Shown here: one piece after another, positions 1 through 5,612 of the stretch
Numbering within the stretch: position 1 is the stretch's first letter
Layout of the letters: every line of letters begins with the position of its first letter
Assembly: GCA_003446605.1 (NCBI GenBank)
Contig: DMDF01000060.1
Location: 1 to 14,177, forward strand
Direction of reading: 5' to 3'
From: Anaerolineaceae bacterium
GTDB taxonomy: Bacteria; Chloroflexota; Anaerolineae; Anaerolineales; Anaerolineaceae
Length of the DNA: 14,177 nucleotides
Translations under genes and position numbers: made by a program
Notes under the pieces: generated by a model
The model's input: only the letters and a program-made list of their open reading frames with translations
Database searches by the model: none
Told to the model about the DNA's origin: nothing

Positions 1-1073
1 GTCTTTTCGCCCACCACCCCCAGCCTGGCACGCACAAATTCGCGGTATTTAAGGGTGGAGGGCAGCCGGCGTGAAATGGCAGCTTGTATATCCAAATCTT
101 TTTCCGGCTCGCGGCAGGTAAGCAGCTCCATGACCGGTTTGAATATATAGTCCATCACAATGATGCCAGAAACAGGATAACCCGGCACGCCGATGACCGG
201 AACTGGATTGGCAGATGAAATTTTGCTGGAAATACCCAGAATCGCCGGTTTGCCTGGTTTGATGGCAATGCCATGCAATACTACATCGCCACTATCCCTC
301 ATTGCCTGCACGGAATAATCTTCTCGTCCAGCAGACGAGCCAGCATTTAAAATCACAGCATCACATTCATGAATGGCTGTTTTTAATGCGTCTTCGATCA
401 GGTCAACTTTATCTTGAATAATAGGATACACCTTTGGCACGCACCCCCACTCGGTCAACATGCCAGAAAATATGGTCGAGTTGAATTCAATAATATCGCC
501 CTCACCGGGTTCACCGGTGGGCAGCACGATCTCATCCCCGGTGGGAATGATCCCCACCACCGGTCGCTTAACCACCTCCACCCGCATCACCCCGGCTGCC
601 AGCATGGCTCCCATGCCGGCTGGCTTGATCACAGTGAAAGATGGCAAAATCATATCGCCTGCACTGATGTCCTCGCCGATCTGGCGGATGTGCTGCCACG
701 GAACTGCCGCGGCATACAGGGTCACGAAACCATCCCCTTCGATAACATCTTCGATCATCACCACCGCATCACAACCAGCAGGCAGCGGGTCGCCCGTATC
801 CACACGAATGAAATCACTTTCCTTCAATTGCAGTGGTGTGGTTTCGGTTGCGCCAAAGGTTTTTTTTGCATCCAGCGCAATCCCATCCATGGCGCAGGCA
901 TTGTAGTGCGGTGCGCAAATCTTCGCATAGACTGCTTTGGAGGTTATCCTACCCAACGCGCTGACAGTGTTTATGTTTTCAGTTGTATAGGTCAGACCGC
1001 GTTCTTTTAACGTAGCAAGATATTTTTCAATCGCTTCATCGAGCGGTATATTTGTCAGATATTCAAAAGACAT
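1..1073 (-). CDS. MoeA-type molybdopterin molybdenumtransferase, second paralog (3' end outside window)
   Basis: The frame is open for 357 codons from an ATG at 1073 to the left edge, so the C-terminus is missing. MoeA-family proteins insert molybdate (or tungstate) into adenylylated molybdopterin in the cytoplasm. Visible family motifs: NACAMDGIA near residues 58-66, DTGDPLPAGCDAVVMIEDV near 92-110, PTGDEIV near 187-193, LNAGSSAGREDY near 252-263, HGIAIKPGKPAILG near 277-290 and IGVPGYPVSG near 304-313. The GSSAGRED and GVPGYPVS variants are, from memory, typical of the subgroup that carries a periplasmic-binding-protein-like C-terminal domain. That domain would lie beyond the edge, so its presence is inference. 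The gene starts 2 nt after the upstream moeA stop, and its AGGAG ribosome-binding site lies inside the last codons of that gene, so translation is probably coupled. Confidence 0.88.
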   Translation of the reverse strand, partial: MSFEYLTNIPLDEAIEKYLATLKERGLTYTTENINTVSALGRITSKAVYAKICAPHYNACAMDGIALDAKKTFGATETTPLQLKESDFIRVDTGDPLPAGCDAVVMIEDVIEGDGFVTLYAAAVPWQHIRQIGEDISAGDMILPSFTVIKPAGMGAMLAAGVMRVEVVKRPVVGIIPTGDEIVLPTGEPGEGDIIEFNSTIFSGMLTEWGCVPKVYPIIQDKVDLIEDALKTAIHECDAVILNAGSSAGREDYSVQAMRDSGDVVLHGIAIKPGKPAILGISSKISSANPVPVIGVPGYPVSGIIVMDYIFKPVMELLTCREPEKDLDIQAAISRRLPSTLKYREFVRARLGVVGEK

Positions 1074-1075
1074 GG

Positions 1076-2284
1076 CTAACTCCTGAAATAAGTCACTTCT
1101 ACCGGTTCTCCCTGCTTGAGCCCTTCGCAATCACGGGGGATGCAGATAAACCCATCTGCACAGGAAAGGGTGGTGATCAAGCCTGATTTGCCGGCAATGG
1201 GTTGGGCAACGCCATCCTTCATCTGGACAGGAATAAACTCTTCTCGACCGTGATTGGAGGAAATCGAATGCGCCAACGGCGCAACCTCTTTAAACTCTGT
1301 AGGTGTCGTACCCTGCATAGAAAAGAGCAGCGGCTGCACCAGCACATGGAACATAAAATAAGCTGCCACAGGATTCCCGGGCAGACCAAACACAGGTTTC
1401 TCCTGGATCGCGCCAAAAATGGTGGGCTTTCCGGGTTTCACCGCCACGCCATGCACAATCAGTTCCCCCAGCTCTTCGATGATGCCGGAGACAGCATCTT
1501 TAACTCCGACCGATGTCCCGCCGGTCAGGATCAACATATCACAGCCCTGAATGGCTTTTTTCACTACATCCCGAATAGCCGCTTTCTCATCTTTGACAAT
1601 GCCAAAGACCTGTGTCTCTCCGCCAATATTGCGAACAGCCGTGGCAAGCATAGGCGCATTGACATCACGAATCATTCCCATCGTGAGCGGTTCATTAACC
1701 GGCACCAGTTCATCGCCGGTTGAAAGAATAGCCACCCGCGGCGGGCGCACCACAGGCACATCCGTGATGCCGAGGGCAGCCAGCGCGCCAATTTCAGCGG
1801 CAGTGAGCCTATGCCCGGCAGGGATGATAGTCTCGCCTGGTTTCACATCATCACCGCGGAAGATCATGTTCATACCGGGCGCGCAGGGCTTATAGATGGC
1901 GATGGAACCATCCCCCAGGTCATCGGTAAATTCAAGCATGACCACAGCGTCAGCCCCCTGAGGTACTTCTGCGCCGGTGGGCACGTAGCCACATTGCCCT
2001 TTTTCAAGCTGGATGTCGGTATGCACCCCCATTTTGGATTCCCCGTTGAGCGTCAACAGCGCTGGAATGGCATCCGAACAACCGAAAACATCCGATGAGA
2101 TCACGGCGTAACCATCCACCGTGGAACGATTGAAGTCGGGAACATACTCTGTGGCTGAGATAGCCTTTCCCAGCACCCGCCCAAGCGCGTTTTCAAGAGG
2201 TACTTGTTCACACCCCAATCTGATTTCACCAAAGCGATTTTTGATGATACTGTTCACTTCTGCAATCGTTTTTACGTTCAGCAT
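1076..2284 (-). CDS. moeA: Molybdopterin molybdenumtransferase MoeA
   Basis: The 402-aa protein has the normal MoeA length and domain order. It inserts Mo or W into molybdopterin, hydrolysing MPT-AMP, in the last steps of molybdenum cofactor synthesis. Motifs seen: FNRSTVDGYA at residues 51-60 (the conserved DGYA region), YVPTGAEVPQGADAVVMLE at 100-118, STGDEL at 188-193, LTGGTSVGVKD at 253-263, HGVAVKPGKPTIFG at 278-291 and FGLPGNPVAAY at 299-309. The C-terminal beta-barrel domain IV follows and ends in EVTYFRS. A GGAGAAG ribosome-binding site lies about 6 nt before the ATG. It is followed directly by a second MoeA paralog. Such pairs are common in anaerobes that use several molybdo- or tungsto-enzymes, so different metal or pterin preferences for the two are possible (inference). 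Confidence 0.95.
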   Translation of the reverse strand: MLNVKTIAEVNSIIKNRFGEIRLGCEQVPLENALGRVLGKAISATEYVPDFNRSTVDGYAVISSDVFGCSDAIPALLTLNGESKMGVHTDIQLEKGQCGYVPTGAEVPQGADAVVMLEFTDDLGDGSIAIYKPCAPGMNMIFRGDDVKPGETIIPAGHRLTAAEIGALAALGITDVPVVRPPRVAILSTGDELVPVNEPLTMGMIRDVNAPMLATAVRNIGGETQVFGIVKDEKAAIRDVVKKAIQGCDMLILTGGTSVGVKDAVSGIIEELGELIVHGVAVKPGKPTIFGAIQEKPVFGLPGNPVAAYFMFHVLVQPLLFSMQGTTPTEFKEVAPLAHSISSNHGREEFIPVQMKDGVAQPIAGKSGLITTLSCADGFICIPRDCEGLKQGEPVEVTYFRS

Positions 2285-2418
2285 CGAAACTTCTCCAGAT
2301 CAAGAGCATGCCGTATTACAATCTTTTTCACCCAATACCCGCCCCCGGTAAAATTGTTATTCTCTCTATTTTCCACGCTTGCGCCATTTATTAAATCGAT
2401 TGAGACTGCATAGATCAT
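2278..2418 (-). CDS. Possible 46-codon leader ORF overlapping the moeA start
   Basis: An ATG at 2418 opens a 46-codon frame whose TGA stop overlaps the moeA start as ATGCTGA. The peptide begins MIYAVSIDL and ends ALDLEKFRC. I recognise no family. An AGCAGG stretch abuts the ATG but is too close to be a good ribosome-binding site, and the length could arise by chance. The only argument for it is its exact stop/start overlap with moeA. Treat it as a candidate coupled leader peptide, not as an established gene. Confidence 0.15.
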   Translation of the reverse strand: MIYAVSIDLINGASVENRENNNFTGGGYWVKKIVIRHALDLEKFRC

Positions 2419-2555
2419 CCTGCTCTTTTGTCTAGCAATCATTGTATAGTTTTTCTTTCAAATTGTAACATCATCATAGACTACTTGGGATTGGTCAGAA
2501 TTTAGGTAGGGTTGTATCTATTCAAACAGATTAATCCATCAGCATAAATTCTATA

Positions 2556-3395
2556 CTACAGCTCCAGCGCACCGGTGGGGCAGGCTTTCACGCATTCGTT
2601 GCACAAGATGCATTCCGTGCCGTTCAAGCGCCGGCGGCTGTTATCAAGCATATCCACATTCATGGGGCAAACCCGCCGGCACTTACCACAGTCGATGCAT
2701 TTTTCTTCATTCACCTTGACCCTGATCAAGGCATAATAGCTGGCTGGTTTCAGGAAGATGGTGATCGGGCAGATATATTTACAAAAAGCACGGTTATCTT
2801 TGAAGGCAAACGCCAACGCGATTCCCACAGCGTAATACAGTACATTCCCGATGATAAAACTCCATACCATAATCCCTTCCAGATTGGGCACTTCGAATAT
2901 AAATAATGCGCCTACAAATAATAAGGAAAGGGCAAAAACTCCGTAGCGTATCCATCCCAGTTTTTCTTTTCTGGGTTCGTTGGGAATTTTATAGGGCAGT
3001 AGATCCAGGATCATGGCGGTCCAGCAGGCATACCCGCACCAACCCCTGCCAAAGAAAAGTGGACCGAATATCTTTGCCACAGCATAATGGATCACCGCTG
3101 CTTGGAACACGCCCGAAAAGAGATAGTACCAGAATCCCTCAATCTGCATATTCTCCTGGTTGAAAATACCCAGATAGACCAGCATGTAGGTACCCACTGC
3201 GAACTGCACTACGATGCGCGCATGGGGATATTGTTGGATATAAAGGATATTTCCCAATGCAATAAAGAATCCGATGTATGTGAAATTGAAAAAATAGAAT
3301 ACGTTTCCGCTTGTCAACCACAAAGCCAAGGCGACCGTTTCAAAGAAAAGAAATAACAAAATCGGAATGCGGTATTTTTTTAGTATGCTCATCAT
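2556..3395 (-). CDS. NapH/CcoG-like membrane polyferredoxin (4Fe-4S binding protein)
   Basis: The 279-aa integral membrane iron-sulfur protein has about five to six hydrophobic segments (near residues 10-28, 36-54, 62-78, 88-108, 150-168 and 175-198). A GRGWCGYACWTA motif (Cys120, Cys124) follows the fourth segment, and FCKYICP (Cys205, Cys209) precedes the C-terminal domain. Two ferredoxin-type 4Fe-4S sites follow: CIDCGKCRRVCP (Cys233, 236, 239, 243) and CILCNECVKACP (Cys262, 265, 268, 272). This layout is that of the NapH/YccM/CcoG group, which passes electrons between membrane quinol or ferredoxin and partner proteins. The partner here is unknown. It lies 271 nt upstream of moeA on the same strand, which suggests but does not prove a link to molybdo-enzyme metabolism. 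There is no clear Shine-Dalgarno before the tandem ATGATG, so the exact start is uncertain by one codon. Confidence 0.88.
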   Translation of the reverse strand: MMSILKKYRIPILLFLFFETVALALWLTSGNVFYFFNFTYIGFFIALGNILYIQQYPHARIVVQFAVGTYMLVYLGIFNQENMQIEGFWYYLFSGVFQAAVIHYAVAKIFGPLFFGRGWCGYACWTAMILDLLPYKIPNEPRKEKLGWIRYGVFALSLLFVGALFIFEVPNLEGIMVWSFIIGNVLYYAVGIALAFAFKDNRAFCKYICPITIFLKPASYYALIRVKVNEEKCIDCGKCRRVCPMNVDMLDNSRRRLNGTECILCNECVKACPTGALEL

Positions 3396-3424
3396 CCGTT
3401 TTTAATAAAGTTATTGCTAGTAGG

Positions 3425-3468
3425 ATCATAGCACATACTTGTAATCCTCTTTTTAACAGATGTTTAAC
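3425..3468 (-). promoter_or_regulatory. Candidate promoter with 11-bp-phased direct repeats upstream of the polyferredoxin gene
   Basis: On the minus strand an extended -10 (TG-C-TATGAT, hexamer at 3425-3430) lies about 30 nt before the polyferredoxin start. Around its -35 position, TTTAAC (plus-strand sense) occurs at 3452-3457 and again at 3463-3468, an exact 11-bp period. OmpR/PhoB-class response regulators bind such repeats. A conventional -35 is not evident, which would suit an activator-dependent promoter. Function is inferred. Confidence 0.3.
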
Positions 3469-3632
3469 GAAAAAAACTGCACCGACCTATTGATCAATTT
3501 TATTATGGCTGAATCTCTCTGCCAGTTAGGAAATGATGAATGATTACTTTTTGGAAATTTTCAAATTCCGTTCTTTTTACTAAATTGGGGAATCAACAGA
3601 TGTCTCTGCTTAATTAAAAAGCCCAGATCAAA

Positions 3633-4190
3633 TCACTGGTCCTGCAGGATAACTTGAGATGCGATCAGGGATGCAGAATTCCTCTGTTTGCCCGTTGCTT
3701 GGATCTGCATGCCCGGATGAATTCCTGTCAAATCAATCTTCGCTTCATTTTGAGTTAAGATGCTTGTCTCATCCGTGAGGGCTACGGTTTGAATGCCTTG
3801 AACAGGCTGCTCAAGCGTAATGATGCGCGCACTGAGGGAGACATCTAACACTGTTCCAGTAATGGTGAGATTCGCTTGACTTATCCCTTCCGTCAAAGGA
3901 GAGGGAGTAACCCCGGTGATGATAGCAGAAGATGTTTCAATTTCTTTTACTTTTGTAAACTCTGCTGATGGAGTTGTTATTTCCGGTAATTCTACAGATA
4001 AGACAAGGGTATCGCTATTCTTTATTTGGAAAGTAAGATCTTTAATATATTTATCATTCAAATTCGTCTGGTTTTCGATAACAGAAAGCACAATGGTTTC
4101 TTTGTCGATTTCATAATTCCCTTTAATATAGCTGTCGGCACTTGTAGAAAAAAGAAAGGTCTTGTCTTCCGCAAAGACAATATTAGGCAA
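3633..4190 (-). CDS. Secreted hypothetical protein, main body (C-terminal beta-barrel, DUF5666-like)
   Basis: The 185-codon frame can only begin at a TTG (4190) in this reading frame, with no convincing ribosome-binding site. Coding character continues upstream in the same frame to an in-frame TAG at 4239-4241, through residues reading VTADVANLASSYLPN. The true N-terminus is probably the signal-peptide ORF at 4223-4327, in a frame one base away. Residues 1-75 (EDKTFLFSTSADSYIKGNYEIDKE and onward) resemble the small secreted lipocalin-like or DUF domains that measure a threshold-type strand pattern. Residues 108-185 (TGTVLDVSLSARIITLE, then GMQIQATGK) resemble the OB-like DUF5666 barrel. There is no enzyme motif, and the function is unknown. 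It lies on the same strand as the polyferredoxin, 237 nt away. Either a real frameshift or a sequencing error separates the two parts. Confidence 0.55.
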   Translation of the reverse strand: MPNIVFAEDKTFLFSTSADSYIKGNYEIDKETIVLSVIENQTNLNDKYIKDLTFQIKNSDTLVLSVELPEITTPSAEFTKVKEIETSSAIITGVTPSPLTEGISQANLTITGTVLDVSLSARIITLEQPVQGIQTVALTDETSILTQNEAKIDLTGIHPGMQIQATGKQRNSASLIASQVILQDQ

Positions 4191-4222
4191 GTAGGATGAG
4201 GCTAGATTGGCAACGTCCGCTG

Positions 4223-4327
4223 TTACATAGAGTAACCACTATATTGGTTCGTTTCATTTTTCGCATAACCTAATAATAGAAGTGCCATGATGGCACTCAT
4301 GCACAATACCGGTGCTCTTTTTAACAT
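4223..4327 (-). pseudogene. 5' fragment (signal peptide) of the frameshifted secreted-protein gene
   Basis: The ATG at 4327 has a GGGAGG ribosome-binding site 11 nt upstream. The 34-residue product begins MLKRAPVLCMSAIMALLLLG: a positive N-terminus, a hydrophobic core and a plausible signal peptidase site after GYA. It ends at TAA (4223-4225). Reading one base back near 4223-4238 continues straight into YVTADVANLASSYLPN and the 185-codon body. Together they would give a secreted protein of about 230 residues. There is no homopolymer or slippery heptamer at the join, so a programmed shift is unlikely. A mutation or an assembly error is more likely. Confidence 0.5.
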
Positions 4328-4659
4328 AGCCAGTATAACCTCCCACTATGTAAACACATTATATCTAATTAAGGAATAAAGCGAATACGGTTAACGTATA
4401 GCATAACTTCTATTAATAATGAAATTCCTTCTTCCATTTTCCCTCATTCTGTTTAACATCTCAGGGGGTAACCTATCCGTCTGGGTATTCTGCCGATTGG
4501 GATAGTAGAATACCATTCGATACAACACCGCCTCATATACCCGATGGTGCGTTTCCAACGCCTCATCTGTTTTTTCAATCTATGAAATGTATAAATACGA
4601 ATGTCCTTTTTTTCTGTAGATGTATGATAGTCATTAGTGAATAAGAATAGGGAAAAAAG
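4328..4659. other. 332-bp intergenic stretch with decayed coding DNA
   Basis: No intact gene is visible between the secreted-protein gene (minus) and the dioxygenase gene (plus). The middle holds a uracil-DNA glycosylase remnant (described separately). The right end, AT-rich near 4590-4650, probably carries the dioxygenase promoter: a TATGAT hexamer lies about 35 nt before its ATG, but no good -35 is seen. The left end carries the GGGAGG ribosome-binding site of the signal-peptide ORF. Confidence 0.5.
4445..4510 (-). pseudogene. Remnant of a uracil-DNA glycosylase C-terminal motif
   Basis: Reading the minus strand gives YYPNRQNTQTDRLPPEMLNRM. The intact glycosylase at 7442-8128 reads YHPSRQNTQTGRLTEEMF in the same region. 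About 12 of 21 positions are identical, and a 17-nt block (4479-4495) is identical to 7506-7522. The conserved HPS histidine of the glycosylase is Tyr here. The frame has a TAG upstream (near 4579) and no glycosylase N-terminus, so this is a decayed fragment, either of a paralog or of a related duplicated or acquired gene. Confidence 0.7.
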
Positions 4660-5478
4660 ATGATGAATACAGATACCCCTGAAAAATTAGCTCCGGTTCT
4701 ATACATTCCCCACGGTGGCGGACCCTTACCGCTGCTAGGTGACCCTGACCATCAAGAGCTGGTAGATTTCCTTCGATCTGTCCCTTCTCTATTGGGTGAT
4801 CCCGCTGCCATCCTGGTCATCAGCGCTCATTGGGAGGAGGAAATAGCAACCGTGACCAGCCATCCACAACCCTCGCTTTACTACGATTATTACGGATTTC
4901 CTGATAAAGCCTACCAGATTCAATACCCCGCCCCAGGTCAGCCCGAGCTCGCCAAAAAGATTTACCACGCATTACAAGAACACGGAATTGCATCGAGGAT
5001 GGATGAAAAACGCGGATTGGATCATGGTGTTTTCGTTCCACTCAAAATCATGTACCCGGATGCAACCATCCCCTGTGTGCAGCTGTCCCTCCTGAAGAAC
5101 CTTGACGCCACTTCTCATATCCAGATCGGAAAAGCACTTTCAGAATTGAGGAAGGAAAACATCCTCATCCTGGGATCCGGTTTTTCCTTTCACAATATGC
5201 GAGCTTTCTTCACCCAGCAATACCCTGGAGAAGATGACCCTCGCAACACAGCTTTTCAGCAATGGCTGAATGAAACCTGCATCAGTGGATCACTGGATCA
5301 AAGCCAGCGGGAAAAAAGGCTTATCCATTGGGAAGAAGCACCTTACGCCAGATACTGCCATCCCAGAGAAGAACATCTTCTCCCACTGCATGTATGTTTT
5401 GGTATCGCTGCATCACCTGCCCAATTAATATTTGAAGGAAATGTCACCGGGAAAAAAGCTGTTTCGCTTTTATGGTGA
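4660..5478 (+). CDS. DODA-type (class III/LigB) extradiol ring-cleaving dioxygenase
   Basis: The 272-aa protein matches the length of the YgiD/DODA family, metal-dependent enzymes that cleave catechol-type rings such as DOPA in the cytoplasm. The N-terminal IPHGGGPLPLLGDP carries His18, ISAHWEE carries His57, GLDHGVFVPLK carries His122, SGFSFHN carries His178, and HPREEHLLPLH near the C-terminus carries His234, His239 and His244. The His18/His57 pair plus a C-terminal histidine forms the usual metal site, and His122 is the usual acid/base residue. The start is taken at the first ATG of ATGATG, with AGGG 7 nt upstream; the second ATG is equally possible. The natural substrate cannot be read from the sequence. 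It is a single gene, convergent with the phosphodiesterase gene. Confidence 0.9.
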   Translation: MMNTDTPEKLAPVLYIPHGGGPLPLLGDPDHQELVDFLRSVPSLLGDPAAILVISAHWEEEIATVTSHPQPSLYYDYYGFPDKAYQIQYPAPGQPELAKKIYHALQEHGIASRMDEKRGLDHGVFVPLKIMYPDATIPCVQLSLLKNLDATSHIQIGKALSELRKENILILGSGFSFHNMRAFFTQQYPGEDDPRNTAFQQWLNETCISGSLDQSQREKRLIHWEEAPYARYCHPREEHLLPLHVCFGIAASPAQLIFEGNVTGKKAVSLLW

Positions 5479-5497
5479 ATTTCGACTTAATCCCAGT

Positions 5498-5532
5498 GTC
5501 GTGCTGAGGGAGCGCAGCGACTAAAGGGTCTG
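5498..5532. repeat. Candidate dispersed intergenic repeat unit
   Basis: The segment contains GTCGTGCTGAGGGAGCGCAG followed by CGACTAAAGGGTCTG. It closely resembles the short GTCGTGCTGAGCG...GCAGCGA-type repeats that I recall as scattered between genes in many environmental bacterial genomes. It can fold through GTC/GAC and GCTG/CAGC. It sits between two convergent genes. A single copy in this window means repeat status is inferred from recall. Confidence 0.3.
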
Positions 5533-5612
5533 TTCAGAACGATGCCCAGCGTGTAAGCCATAAAGCTGAAACCAAAACATTGAAACCACCGAATGGATGA
5601 ATACATTCCCGT

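Noticed and set aside
414..1010. Long plus-strand open frames opposite the second MoeA gene (also 460-906, 1202-1723, 1551-1895)
   Set aside because: They are antisense to a frame with clear MoeA motifs, have low-complexity or His/Pro-rich translations, and lack ribosome-binding sites.
2285..2555. Possible molybdenum-cofactor riboswitch before moeA
   Set aside because: I looked for the conserved multi-stem pattern and found no GC-rich paired core or expression platform in this AT-rich leader.
3489..3498. ATTGATCAAT palindrome upstream of the iron-sulfur membrane protein, tempting as an FNR site
   Set aside because: FNR sites are TTGAT-N4-ATCAA. Here the half-sites abut with no spacer, and the site is about 100 nt from the gene.
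4281..4297. Perfect inverted repeat AGTGCCAT-G-ATGGCACT
   Set aside because: It lies within the signal-peptide coding region (Ser-Ala-Ile-Met-Ala-Leu). A single 17-bp palindrome there could be chance, and it has no T-run or promoter next to it.
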